Position numbers and translations under genes: made by a program
Notes under the pieces: generated by a model
Database searches by the model: none
Told to the model about the DNA's origin: nothing
Seen by the model: the letters and a program-made list of their open reading frames with translations, nothing else
Part shown: one piece after another, positions 49,798-58,420 of the stretch
Numbering within the stretch: the stretch's first letter is position 1
Layout of the letters: each line of letters opens with the position of its first letter
Source of the DNA: DASZIT01 sp036268775
GTDB lineage: Bacteria > Actinomycetota > Acidimicrobiia > Acidimicrobiales > RAAP-2
Assembly: GCA_036268775.1 (NCBI GenBank)
Contig: DATATM010000011.1
Span: 18,912-82,911 of the forward strand
Reading direction: 5' to 3'
Length of the DNA stretch: 64,000 nt

Positions 49798-51276
49798 TTA
49801 AGGAGTATCGGGCACAGAGAGAGGACAAGCGTCGGTCGGGTCAGGTTGCTCGAGACGGCGGGCCAGCAGCCACAGACCGTAACCGGCCAGGGCGGCGAGA
49901 ACCAGGATGAGGATCATCAGCCCCACGCTGACCGGGCTGGAGAGAATGGCGGCGGCCAGGCCCTTGGGGGGGACGGAGGGCGAGGGGTTGGCGGCCGCCG
50001 GGGTGCCGCCACTGGAGCCGAGTGTCCCGTCCGAGCCGGGAGTGCCGAGACTGCCCGGAGTGCCGAGATCGGTGGGCCCCAGGGTGCCGAGGCTGGGGGT
50101 GGTGTCGGTGGACGGGGTGGCACTGGCGCCGAGATCCGGCCCGAAGCCGTTGGAGGCGATGGCGGTGGCGGTGGCCCGGCCCAGGGTGATGGTGATGTTG
50201 GCCCCTTTGACCAGTCCGAGGAGGCTGGAGGCGGTGCTGATCTGGTCGGTGACGGAGGAGGGGAGCAGGGCGCTCAGCGCCGGCGGGAGGCTGGCGGCGG
50301 GGGCGACGCCGGCCGGGAGGGTGAAGGTGATCTGCAGGCCACCACTGGCGATGGTTTCGGCCGGCGCTTGTTTGGTCTCGGTTTTCGGGAGGGGGACGAT
50401 CTTGAGGCCGAGGGCGGCGATGACTTGGTTGACCAGCGGGGTGACCAGCCCGCCCAACGCCCCGGTGCCGATCACCCCGGTCACGCCGTTGGTGCCGAGG
50501 GCGATCGGGACTCCGGCGATGGTGAGGTTGCCGATGTCGGTGTTGGTGGTGCCGGTCAGGGTGGTGCCGTCACTGGAGGCGGTGGCGGTCGACTCGACCC
50601 CACTCAGCACGATGAGGCCGCCGAGCAGGGAGATCTGGCCGGTGTCGGCGGTGGCGGTGGAGGTGGCGGTGGAGGTGGCGGTGGCCCGGGCGGTCCCGCT
50701 GACCGCCTTCATCCCGATGAGGGCGTCGCTGACGTTGGTCACCGAGGCCGAGGCAGAGGTGCCGTTCCCGTCGGCATGCGAACTGGCCTCGAAAAACCCG
50801 GAAGGGTTCCCCGGTGGGTAGTTGGCGGTGGTCGGACCCGCCGGCGCGAAGGTCTCGGCCCGCACCGGGTCGTTCAAGTTCTTGAACGCCGCCTGGAGAG
50901 CCGGGGGGAAGGGCAGGTCGGCCGACGCCGAGCCGAAGTTGCCACCGGTGGCGCCCGGCCACACCACCGACGCCAGTCCATGGCCGAACGGCCCGGTTTC
51001 GAAGTCGGCGGTGTCCTCGGGGATGGTCACCTCGTCGAGGGGATGGGCGCCGGCCAGGCCGCCGGCGTCGTCGACCACGATGTCGATGGCATTGGAGTCG
51101 GCGTTGGTGGTCCACGACACCAGCGTCGGGGGACCGGCCGGCGCCGTCGTGGTGGTAGTGGTGGTCGGGATGGTCGGGGCGGTGGCGGCGAACGCCGCGG
51201 GCACCGCGGCAAAGACGAACAGCGCCGAGGCTCCGGTCACCGATATCGCCAATCGCAGCTTCCGTCTCGCCCTCAT
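49798..51276 (-). CDS. Secreted, C-terminally membrane-anchored protein of unknown function
   Basis: 492 residues. A signal peptide (about 1-30, ending AAFA) and a Thr-rich spacer start it; one C-terminal helix (SVGLMILILVLAALAGYGLW) and a short basic tail end it, so the bulk should face outside. The middle is Ala/Gly/Ser/Thr-rich with ATSTATSTAT and beta-strand-like repeats, and a gsLGTPGSLGTPG-type linker precedes the helix. There is no LPxTG. It overlaps livF by 4 nt and is the first of two odd envelope genes at the end of the ABC operon, suggesting an accessory role in uptake. No homologue is recognised. Confidence 0.7.
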   Translation of the reverse strand: MRARRKLRLAISVTGASALFVFAAVPAAFAATAPTIPTTTTTTTAPAGPPTLVSWTTNADSNAIDIVVDDAGGLAGAHPLDEVTIPEDTADFETGPFGHGLASVVWPGATGGNFGSASADLPFPPALQAAFKNLNDPVRAETFAPAGPTTANYPPGNPSGFFEASSHADGNGTSASASVTNVSDALIGMKAVSGTARATATSTATSTATADTGQISLLGGLIVLSGVESTATASSDGTTLTGTTNTDIGNLTIAGVPIALGTNGVTGVIGTGALGGLVTPLVNQVIAALGLKIVPLPKTETKQAPAETIASGGLQITFTLPAGVAPAASLPPALSALLPSSVTDQISTASSLLGLVKGANITITLGRATATAIASNGFGPDLGASATPSTDTTPSLGTLGPTDLGTPGSLGTPGSDGTLGSSGGTPAAANPSPSVPPKGLAAAILSSPVSVGLMILILVLAALAGYGLWLLARRLEQPDPTDACPLSVPDTP

Positions 51277-51986
51277 GACGCCACCCCGAGGTAGGCGTCG
51301 GTCACGTCCTGGAGGTCGGCGGGCTGGCCGACCGCTTGGATCTCGCCATGGACCATCACCGCGGCGTAGTCGGCGATGGCGAGGGCGGTGCGGGCGAATT
51401 GCTCCACCAGCAACACGGTCATGCCGTCGGCCGCCAGCGACCCGAGGGCGTCATACAGCTCGGTGACGATGAGGGGGGCCAGGCCCATGGACAGCTCGTC
51501 GACCAGGAGCAACGCCGGATCGGTGGCCACCGCCCGGGCCATGGCCAGCATCTGTTGCTGGCCCCCCGACAGGGTGCCGGCCGTCTGGGACCGCCGTTGT
51601 CCGAGGATGGGGAAGCGGTCGAAGACCCGTTCGCGGATCTCACCGTCGGTGAGCCCGAGGCGGCTGTAGTTCATCACCCGCAGGTTCTCCGCCACGCTGA
51701 GGTTCGGAAAGATGCCCCGGCCTTCGGGAATGGAGCAGACCCCGGCCCGGGCGATGGCGTCGGCCCCGGCGCCGTTGATGTGGTGGCCGGCGATGTGGAG
51801 GCAGCCGGAGTTGGCCGGATGGCGGCCGTCGATCACCTTCAAGGTGGTGGTCTTGCCCGCCCCGTTCGGTCCGAGGAGGGCGAACATGGAACCGGCCGGC
51901 ACCACCAGGTCGATGCCGTGGACAACCTCGATCCGGCCGTAGCCGGCGGTCAGCCCGACCAGCTCCACTGCGGGGGGCACGGTCAT
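51273..51986 (-). CDS. livF: Branched-chain-amide-type ABC transporter ATP-binding protein (LivF-like)
   Basis: 237 residues with Walker A GPNGAGKTTT, signature LSGGQQQMLAMARA and Walker B LLLVDELSMGLAP. The VPAGSMFALLGPNGAGKTT and LAPLIVTELYDAL pattern is characteristic of LivF. It powers uptake together with LivG. The ATG overlaps the livG stop (ATGA) and its own stop overlaps the start of the secreted-protein gene, so it is a tightly coupled operon member. Confidence 0.92.
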   Translation of the reverse strand: MTVPPAVELVGLTAGYGRIEVVHGIDLVVPAGSMFALLGPNGAGKTTTLKVIDGRHPANSGCLHIAGHHINGAGADAIARAGVCSIPEGRGIFPNLSVAENLRVMNYSRLGLTDGEIRERVFDRFPILGQRRSQTAGTLSGGQQQMLAMARAVATDPALLLVDELSMGLAPLIVTELYDALGSLAADGMTVLLVEQFARTALAIADYAAVMVHGEIQAVGQPADLQDVTDAYLGVAS

Positions 51987-52762
51987 GGCAACCTCCCGGC
52001 TCCGGCCAGGCCCGGCTCGGTGATGCCTCCGGCCGGGGGCTCCTCGGCCCCCAGATAGGCGTCCTGCACCTGCTGGTTGGCCCGGATCTCCTCCGGCGTC
52101 CCCGAGGCGATGAGCTCCCCGAAGTCGAGCACCATGAGATGGCTGCAGGCCTTCATCACCAGGTCCATGTCGTGTTCCACCAGCAGCACGGCCAAGCCGT
52201 CCTCGGCCAGCTTGGCCAGTAGCTGTCCGAACGCCTCGGTCTCGGTGGCGTCGAGGCCGGATCCCGGCTCATCGAGCAGCAGCAACCGGGGCCGGGTGGC
52301 CAGCGCCCGTCCCAGTTCGACCAGGCGAGCCGACCCGGTGGGCAGGGTGTCGGCCGGCACCTTGGCGAACTCCTGGAGACCGACCCGGTCCAGGATGGCG
52401 TCGGTTTCCTTCTTGATGTCGATCCGTTGACGGCTCCACCGGCGCCGGACTTCCACCGTCACCCGGATGTTGTCCCGGACCGACAGCGAGCCGAAGATCT
52501 CCAGCCGTTGGAAGGTGCGGCCGATCCCCAACCGGGCCCGCCGGTAGACGCTCATCGACGTCACGTCCTCGCCTTCGATGAAGACCTGGCCCGAGGTCGG
52601 TGGCTGCAGCCCGGTGATGATGTTGAACAGGGTGGTCTTGCCCGCCCCGTTGGGGCCGATCAAGCCGGTGACCAGTCCGGGTTCGGCGGCGATGCTGACG
52701 TTGTTCAGCGCGTCGATGCCACCGAAGCGCATGGAGACCTCATGAGTCTGTAGGAATGCCAA
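51983..52762 (-). CDS. livG: Branched-chain-amide-type ABC transporter ATP-binding protein (LivG-like)
   Basis: 259 residues: Walker A GPNGAGKTTLFNIITG, signature LPTGSARLVELGRALA (an atypical form, LPTGSARL in place of LSGGxxxx) and Walker B LLLLDEPGSGLDA. The VEHDMDLVMKACSHLMVLDFG segment is typical of LivG. It starts 23 nt inside the permease gene and overlaps livF at its 3' end. Confidence 0.92.
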   Translation of the reverse strand: MAFLQTHEVSMRFGGIDALNNVSIAAEPGLVTGLIGPNGAGKTTLFNIITGLQPPTSGQVFIEGEDVTSMSVYRRARLGIGRTFQRLEIFGSLSVRDNIRVTVEVRRRWSRQRIDIKKETDAILDRVGLQEFAKVPADTLPTGSARLVELGRALATRPRLLLLDEPGSGLDATETEAFGQLLAKLAEDGLAVLLVEHDMDLVMKACSHLMVLDFGELIASGTPEEIRANQQVQDAYLGAEEPPAGGITEPGLAGAGRLP

Positions 52763-54662
52763 GGAGCCTTGCCTCCTCTCGCATCGGGGCGGCCGCCGGC
52801 CGCCGGATCTGCATAGTCTCCCAGGCGGTTCGCGCCCGGCTGGAGATGGCGTCGAGAGTGCCGTTGGGGTTGATCACCATGCCGAGGGCGCCGAACCCGA
52901 CGGCCAGGTAGGTGAGCTGGGAGGCCCAGGCCGGCAGGTGGGGGGCGATGAGCGGGAGCACCGCCAGCGACAGCCCGGCGAAGAGGGCGGCCATCGGGGA
53001 GTGGACCCCCCAGATGTAGATGGTCAGGACGATGAACAGCCCCAGATAGAAGTAGAAGTCGGTGGCGGTCACCTGTTGCTGGGTGGAGCCGTAGAGGGCC
53101 CCGGCAAAGGTGGCGAGGGCGGTGGCCAGGGCGGTGACCCCGACCTTGGTCAGGGTGAGGTTCAAGCCGATGGTGGCGCAGGCCGCCGGACTGTCCCGGG
53201 TGGCGGCCAGCAATCGCCCGAATCGACTTCGGCGGATGGCGGCGACCCCGAAGGCCAGCACCGAGAAGACCACCGCCAGGAAGATCAGGTTGGCCCGGGC
53301 TCCCTGGAGGGAGATGAACGGGATGCGCACCCGGTGCACCTGGATGACGTTCTCCATCACGTTGCTTTGGTTGAACAGGACGTACCAGACCAACTCGGAG
53401 AGGGCCAGGGTGGAGAGGGCCAACTCCAGCCCCCGGAGCCGGAGCGCCGGCAGGGCGAACAGTGTCCCCACCACCGCCCCGATGAGGGTGACCAGCACCA
53501 ACCCCCCGAGCCCGCCGCCCGGCGACAGCTTGGTGAACAGCCACGCCCCCAGGCCGAGGAAGGTGTACATGGCCAGGTTGAGCTGCCCGCCGTATCCGGA
53601 CAGCAGCACCACCGCCAGCCCGAGGATAGCGATGGCCAGCCCCTGGTTGACCGCCCCCAGGTTGGTGCCGTGGAGGAACGGCAGGGCGACGATGGCGGCC
53701 ACGATGACCAGGATGGATTGGATCCCGCTGACCCGGGCGGAGGCGATCCGGGGGGCCCGCCGGGCGGGTGGGGCGCCGACCCGCAGGCGCACCGACGGCA
53801 GCACCAACAACACGATCACCAAGAAGAGGGTGGGGAGCACCGTCTCCAGCTCCGCCAGCGGTCCGGACTGAGTGTGGACGTAGCCGGTGACGTAGCTGGC
53901 GGCCAGGCCCAGGACCAGGGCCCCGACGAAGGTGAGGGGGAGGTTGCGGAGGCGACCCAGCATGGCGGCGGCGAAGCTGTTGATGACCAGGAAGGTGAGG
54001 TTGAGCACGCTCAGGTCGTCGAAGAGGGTGGCCTGGAGGATGGCGGCCAGCGCCCCCATGCTGATCCCGATGGCCCAGGACAGGGCGTTGAGTTTGGCGG
54101 TCCGCCACCCGTTGAGGGCGACCAGGGGGCGGTCATCGACCACCGCCCGCATGGTGATGCCGAGCCGGGTGCTGAACAGGAAGAGTCGCAGGCCGATGGC
54201 CACCGCAATGGCGAGGCCGATACACAACAATTGTTCGTAGGTGATCCGCTGGCCGAGGAAGGTGACGAAGGCGCTGGGCCCGAAGAACGGGCCGAGGGCC
54301 CGGGCGGTGTCCGGCGGCCAGATGGCGTAGGCCACCCCCATGCCCAGCACCAGCAGGGCCAGGGTCATCACCAGCATGATCCCGGTGTCGTTGATGTCGA
54401 TCCAGCGCACCAGCGACAGCTGCAAGCCGGCCCCGACGATGGGGGCGGCCACCAGCAGCACCGCCCCGAGGGCCCAGGGCCCGGCCCAGTGGTCGGCCAC
54501 CCGGAGCTGCCAGTAGAGGAAGGTCATCAACATGCCCAACGAGCCGTGGGCGAAGTTGAAGACGCCCGAGGTGGTGTAGGTGACCACCAGCCCCGACGCC
54601 GCGATGGCGTAGATGGCGCCGGTCGCCAGACCGGCGATCGTCAGACCGATGAACAGGCTCAT
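52740..54662 (-). CDS. Fused LivH-LivM-type ABC transporter permease
   Basis: 640 residues, about twice a normal Liv permease. The N-terminal half (about 1-290) is LivH-like (TSGVFNFAHGSLGML, MTLALLVLGMGVAY), and the C-terminal half (about 300-620) LivM-like (GYGGQLNLAMYTFLGLGAWL, LSELVWYVLF). The two permeases, normally separate, are joined, giving about 16-18 helices. Fused versions occur in some actinobacteria and in urea/amide uptake systems. It starts 46 bp after the substrate-binding protein and is overlapped by livG. Confidence 0.9.
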   Translation of the reverse strand: MSLFIGLTIAGLATGAIYAIAASGLVVTYTTSGVFNFAHGSLGMLMTFLYWQLRVADHWAGPWALGAVLLVAAPIVGAGLQLSLVRWIDINDTGIMLVMTLALLVLGMGVAYAIWPPDTARALGPFFGPSAFVTFLGQRITYEQLLCIGLAIAVAIGLRLFLFSTRLGITMRAVVDDRPLVALNGWRTAKLNALSWAIGISMGALAAILQATLFDDLSVLNLTFLVINSFAAAMLGRLRNLPLTFVGALVLGLAASYVTGYVHTQSGPLAELETVLPTLFLVIVLLVLPSVRLRVGAPPARRAPRIASARVSGIQSILVIVAAIVALPFLHGTNLGAVNQGLAIAILGLAVVLLSGYGGQLNLAMYTFLGLGAWLFTKLSPGGGLGGLVLVTLIGAVVGTLFALPALRLRGLELALSTLALSELVWYVLFNQSNVMENVIQVHRVRIPFISLQGARANLIFLAVVFSVLAFGVAAIRRSRFGRLLAATRDSPAACATIGLNLTLTKVGVTALATALATFAGALYGSTQQQVTATDFYFYLGLFIVLTIYIWGVHSPMAALFAGLSLAVLPLIAPHLPAWASQLTYLAVGFGALGMVINPNGTLDAISSRARTAWETMQIRRPAAAPMREEARLLGIPTDS

Positions 54663-54708
54663 CGGCTACCGGGTCGCTTCGCCGAGCGGGACGACGGCTC
54701 TCGTCGGG

Positions 54709-56226
54709 CTACTCATGGAAGAAGGTTCCGCTGCAGGTGAAGCCGCTGGGCGTGGACGAGTCGCGGACGAACTTGCCGTTGGTCACGTCGATGATGATGA
54801 AGCAGTTGGGCGGGGTCTTGGCCGCCGGGTTGACCGGCGCCACCATGCCACTCCCGTTGAAGTTGGTGATCGTCTTCAGGCCGTTGAACAGCGCCGCCCG
54901 GGTCGGAGCCCCCCCAGCGTTGATGGCCTGCACGAACATCATCCCCGACAGCCACCCGTAGGCGGCATAGATGGTCGGGGATTGCCCGCCGGACACCGAG
55001 GCGTACCACTTGTCGAACAAGGCGACTTCGGGGATGGCGGCGGCGTCCTGGCCCTCGTACATGGCCAGGCTCTGTTCGAGGATTGCCCCGTTCGCCCCCG
55101 GGCCGCCGGTGGTGACGAACTGCGGGTCATAGGCGGGCGCCCCCCAGTCGGCGAAGGGGATGGTGTAGCCGGCGGTGTACATCTGGGAGGCCATCGCCCC
55201 GTAGATGGCGGCGGTGGCCTCGAAGATGAGCCCCTGGACTCCGGCCGCCTTCATGGAGGCGATGATGGCCCCGAAGTCGGAGGTGGTCGGGGAGATGCTG
55301 GTCGAGGAGAACACGAACTTGTACCCGACCGATTCCATCGCCTTCTCCTGGGCGATGCTCTGGGCCTGGGCGGTGCCCTGATCCTCGGCCAGGATGGCCA
55401 TGTGCTGGGTCACGTTGGGCCCGAACTTCTGGGCGAAGTACTGGAAGGGGCCGGTGATGAAGCCGTTGGGCTGAGGTTGGGGGGAGAAGTTCTGGGGGAG
55501 GTTGAACCGGGCGGGGGTGAGGGCCTCGCCGATGTCGGGAACGTTGGCCGAGGCCATCGACGGGGCGCCACCGTCGTCGGCCACCGAGAACGAGCCGACG
55601 AAGGCCAGCACCTGGCCGGCCAGCGACTGCACCGCGGTGGAGTTCTGGGCCTCCTGGAGGTCGTCGTCGGCCGAGCTCAAGGCCAGCTTCCGGCCGCAGA
55701 CGCCGCCGATGCTGTTCTGGTAGGCGATGAACGCCTGGGTGCCGAGCCGGGCGGAGGTGAACAGGCCGGGGACCGGGCCGGTCACCGTGCTGACGTTGCC
55801 GAGGGTGATGGTGCTGGCGCTCACCCCCGGGCCCGAACCTGCCGCTCCGTTCGGGCAGACCGGACCGGTGGCAACCGCCGCCGCCCCGCCGGTGGACCCG
55901 CCCCCGGTGGCGCTGCCCCCGCCGGTGGCACTCCCGCCCGCAGTGGCGGCGCTGCCGGCGGAACCGGCGGAACCGGCCGTCCCGGCCACGGTGGTGGTCG
56001 TCCCGGTGCCGGACTTGCCGGTCCCGCTCCCGGACCCGGAACCGGACCCGCCCAATCCGTTGTTCGAGGCGTTGGCCGCCGCCAGCTGGGCGGCGGTGAG
56101 CCGGGCCCCACAGGCGGTGGAGACCAGGGTGACCGCCAACAGGACCACCAGGATCGAGCCCGTCCGGCGTCGCCGGGAGGCCGTCGCCAGGGGGTTAGAG
56201 CGCTGCGACCTGGAAGAACCCGTCAT
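54709..56226 (-). CDS. Branched-chain-amide-type ABC transporter substrate-binding lipoprotein
   Basis: 505 residues. A basic N terminus, a hydrophobic segment and a lipobox (LVSTAC, Cys about 39) anchor it outside the membrane. A ~70-residue Gly/Ser/Thr linker is followed by a type I periplasmic-binding fold (ITLGNVSTVTGPVPG, AAAIYGAMASQMYTAG, FADWGAPAYDPQ). This is the receptor of the Liv-type system. The ligand is unknown and could be an amino acid, amide or organic acid. Ribosome site GGGAGGTGG precedes ATG 56226. First gene of the operon; the promoter lies in the A/T-rich patch near 56420-56450. Confidence 0.9.
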   Translation of the reverse strand: MTGSSRSQRSNPLATASRRRRTGSILVVLLAVTLVSTACGARLTAAQLAAANASNNGLGGSGSGSGSGTGKSGTGTTTTVAGTAGSAGSAGSAATAGGSATGGGSATGGGSTGGAAAVATGPVCPNGAAGSGPGVSASTITLGNVSTVTGPVPGLFTSARLGTQAFIAYQNSIGGVCGRKLALSSADDDLQEAQNSTAVQSLAGQVLAFVGSFSVADDGGAPSMASANVPDIGEALTPARFNLPQNFSPQPQPNGFITGPFQYFAQKFGPNVTQHMAILAEDQGTAQAQSIAQEKAMESVGYKFVFSSTSISPTTSDFGAIIASMKAAGVQGLIFEATAAIYGAMASQMYTAGYTIPFADWGAPAYDPQFVTTGGPGANGAILEQSLAMYEGQDAAAIPEVALFDKWYASVSGGQSPTIYAAYGWLSGMMFVQAINAGGAPTRAALFNGLKTITNFNGSGMVAPVNPAAKTPPNCFIIIDVTNGKFVRDSSTPSGFTCSGTFFHE

Positions 56227-56429
56227 GCACCCACCTCCCGACCAGAAAAGTTACCCAGGATCCGGGCGACCGAACCGTGAGGGGCGACCAAGACCAGGTG
56301 GAGGAGGGCAGGATCTCCCCCGGGCCGCACCTCGACACCAGAATTATCCCTCAAAGCCACGAATCCCTCCCTGTTCGACGGCCGCAGCGCCCCCGAGGCA
56401 TCGTAGTGCTACCCGTTCTGCATTTCTAT

Positions 56430-56437
56430 AACATGTT
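56430..56437. promoter_or_regulatory. AACATGTT palindrome, candidate operator for a TetR-type regulator
   Basis: A perfect 8-bp palindrome in the A/T-rich island between the two operons. Its context resembles the KstR consensus TnnAACnnGTTnnA in 13 of 14 positions (last base C not A). KstR-like TetR regulators control sterol and acyl-CoA genes in actinobacteria. No such regulator is encoded nearby, so the link is tentative. Confidence 0.3.
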
Positions 56438-56487
56438 CTCATTATGGAGAACCGCGCTCATTGAGGAACGTCCCCCGGACCCCGATC

Positions 56488-56516
56488 TTGTGGGCCCCGG
56501 TCGAGAAATATACAAT
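56488..56516 (+). promoter_or_regulatory. Predicted promoter upstream of the acyl-CoA carboxylase genes
   Basis: TTGTGG (56488-56493), a 17-bp spacer and TACAAT (56511-56516) form a good sigma-70-like promoter. The start of transcription would be near 56523, giving a leader of about 96 nt. A second possible start, TAACGT at 56605-56610 with 8 nt to the ATG, would give a leaderless form. Confidence 0.5.
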
Positions 56517-56604
56517 CCGCGTACTCCGGATGGGCTTCGACCTGGGCGGGACCGCGGCGGTGGCGGCGGCCCCGGTCGCAGGCAGGCGTCGCCGGTCGGT
56601 CCGG

Positions 56605-56610
56605 TAACGT
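56605..56610 (+). promoter_or_regulatory. -10-like element for a leaderless carboxylase transcript
   Basis: TAACGT is followed by 8 nt and ATG 56619, with no Shine-Dalgarno sequence. This matches the pattern at ccr, dnaX and others in the window. Confidence 0.35.
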
Positions 56611-56618
56611 AGTCCCCT

Positions 56619-58175
56619 ATGGATCATCCGATGACCCAACGCCTGGAAGAGCTGGCCCAGCGACGCGAACAGGCCCTCCACGCCGGTTCCGAGCGGGCGG
56701 TCACCAAGCACCACGCCAAGGGGAAGATGACGGCCCGGGAGCGGCTCGACTACCTGCTCGACGACGGCTCCTTCCAGGAACTCGACATGCTGGCCCGTCA
56801 CCGGGCCCACGGGATGGGGCTCGACGACAACCGCCCCTATACCGACGGGGTGATCACCGGTTTCGGCACCATCGACGGCCGCCGGGTCTGCGTCTTCAGC
56901 CAGGATTTCACCGTGTTCGGCGGGGCCCTGGGGGAGGTGTTCGCCGAGAAGATCCACAAAGTGATGGATCTGGCCTCGTCCATCGGGGTGCCGATGATCG
57001 GCCTCAACGACGGTGCCGGCGCCCGCATCCAGGAAGGGGTGGTCTCGCTCCACTCCTACGGCGGGATCTTCCACCGGAACGCCCAGGCCTCCGGGGTGAT
57101 CCCCCAGATCAGCGTCATCCTCGGCCCCTGCGCCGGGGGGGCCGTCTACAGCCCGGCCATGACCGACTTCATCTTCATGGTCCAGGGCACCAGTCACATG
57201 TTCATCACCGGCCCCGACGTGGTCAAGACGGTCACCGGCGAGGACGTGACGCTGGAGGAGCTGGGCGGCGCCATGAGCCATGCCACCAAGTCGGGCGTCG
57301 CCGCCTTTGTCTCCCCCGACGAGAAGTCGTGCCTCGACAACGTCCGCTACCTCCTCAGCTTCCTCCCCTCCAACAACCTGGAGGAGGCGCCGGTGATCGA
57401 CTCGGGGGACGATCCCGAGCGCCTGTGCCCGGAGCTGAGTGAGTTGATGCCCGACTCCCCCAACCAGCCCTACGACATGAAGAAGGTCATCGAGTCGGTG
57501 GTCGACGACGGCGAGTTCTTCGAGGTCAACCACCACTGGGCCATGAACCTGGTCTGCGGCTTCGCCCGGGTGGACGGCCGGGCGGTGGGGATCGTCGGCA
57601 ACCAGCCCCAGATGCTGGCCGGGGTGCTCGACATCGACGCCGCCGAGAAGGGGGCCCGGTTCGTCCGCACCTGTGATGCCTTCAACGTCCCGCTGGTCAC
57701 TTTCGTCGACGTCCCCGGGTTCATGCCCGGCACCGACCAGGAGTACGGCGGCATCATCCGCCACGGCGCCAAGCTGCTCTACGCCTACTGCGAGGCGACC
57801 GTCCCCCGCATCCAGATCATCACCCGCAAGGCTTACGGCGGGGCCTACGTGGTCATGAACTCCAAGTCCATCGGGGCCGACCTCGCCTACGCCTGGCCGT
57901 CGGCCGAGCTGGCCGTCATGGGCCCGGAGGGGGCGGTGGAGATCGTCTACCGCCGGGACCTGGCCGAGGCCGCCGATCCGGTCGGTCGCCGGAAGGAACT
58001 GGTGGAGGAGTACACCGAGCGGTACGCCAACCCCTATGCCGCCGCCGAGCGGGGCTACGTCGACGACGTCATCGACCCGGCCGAGACCCGCCAGGTACTG
58101 GTGAAGAGCCTCGCCCTCCTGGTTTCCAAGCGGGAGGAACTTCCGAAGCGCAAGCACGGGAACATGCCGCTGTGA
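56619..58175 (+). CDS. Acyl-CoA carboxylase beta (carboxyltransferase) subunit
   Basis: 518 residues with both crotonase-type halves: IGLNDGAGARIQEGVVSL and LGPCAGGAVYSPAMTD in the N half, FVDVPGFMPGTDQEYGG and ARITRKAYGGAYVVMNSK-like ITRKAYGGAYVVM in the C half, the acyl-CoA and biotin-binding sites of carboxyltransferases. It moves CO2 from carboxybiotin to propionyl-CoA or acetyl-CoA; propionyl-CoA carboxylase fits the surrounding pathway. The alpha (biotin) subunit is not in this window. The epsilon gene starts inside its stop codon. Confidence 0.94.
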   Translation: MDHPMTQRLEELAQRREQALHAGSERAVTKHHAKGKMTARERLDYLLDDGSFQELDMLARHRAHGMGLDDNRPYTDGVITGFGTIDGRRVCVFSQDFTVFGGALGEVFAEKIHKVMDLASSIGVPMIGLNDGAGARIQEGVVSLHSYGGIFHRNAQASGVIPQISVILGPCAGGAVYSPAMTDFIFMVQGTSHMFITGPDVVKTVTGEDVTLEELGGAMSHATKSGVAAFVSPDEKSCLDNVRYLLSFLPSNNLEEAPVIDSGDDPERLCPELSELMPDSPNQPYDMKKVIESVVDDGEFFEVNHHWAMNLVCGFARVDGRAVGIVGNQPQMLAGVLDIDAAEKGARFVRTCDAFNVPLVTFVDVPGFMPGTDQEYGGIIRHGAKLLYAYCEATVPRIQIITRKAYGGAYVVMNSKSIGADLAYAWPSAELAVMGPEGAVEIVYRRDLAEAADPVGRRKELVEEYTERYANPYAAAERGYVDDVIDPAETRQVLVKSLALLVSKREELPKRKHGNMPL

Positions 58176-58399
58176 GCCCGACCGCCCCGGCTTCCGCTGT
58201 CTCCTACGGACTGGCGCCGCGCCCCTCGGTGGACCCGGCGGTGCTGGCCGTGCTGGCGGCGTCGGCCGACTCGGTATGGGCCGAAGTCCGGGTGGCTCCC
58301 GTCGAGGAGCCCGACGGCGGGCCGGCCTGGCGCTTCAGCGGCCGGTGGTGGGCCCGACCGGTGGCCTCCCGCCGCGACCGGCCGTGGGCCAGTCGCTGA
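58172..58399 (+). CDS. Acyl-CoA carboxylase epsilon subunit
   Basis: 75 residues. The C-terminal WRFSGRWWARP and the preceding VLAVLAASADSVWAE are typical of the small epsilon subunits that bind and activate actinobacterial carboxylase complexes. The GTG overlaps the beta-subunit TGA (GTGA), so both are made together, which is the usual arrangement. It converges on the mutase gene 21 bp away. Confidence 0.8.
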   Translation: MSPTAPASAVSYGLAPRPSVDPAVLAVLAASADSVWAEVRVAPVEEPDGGPAWRFSGRWWARPVASRRDRPWASR

Positions 58400-58420
58400 T
58401 CCCGAGGGGAAGCCCCGCGG

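Larger units (their letters stand above)
56227..56618. other. Intergenic regulatory region between the ABC operon and the carboxylase genes
   Basis: This 392-bp gap separates divergent operons. It holds an A/T-rich island (56419-56450) with an AACATGTT palindrome, a plus-strand TTGTGG/TACAAT promoter (56488-56516) and a second -10-like box next to the carboxylase ATG. I see no tRNA, no known riboswitch and no convincing ORF. Confidence 0.6.

Noticed and set aside
56277..56612. A 111-codon plus-strand ORF before the carboxylase gene
   Set aside because: It spans the promoter region, has no domain and no ribosome site, and its composition is not protein-like.
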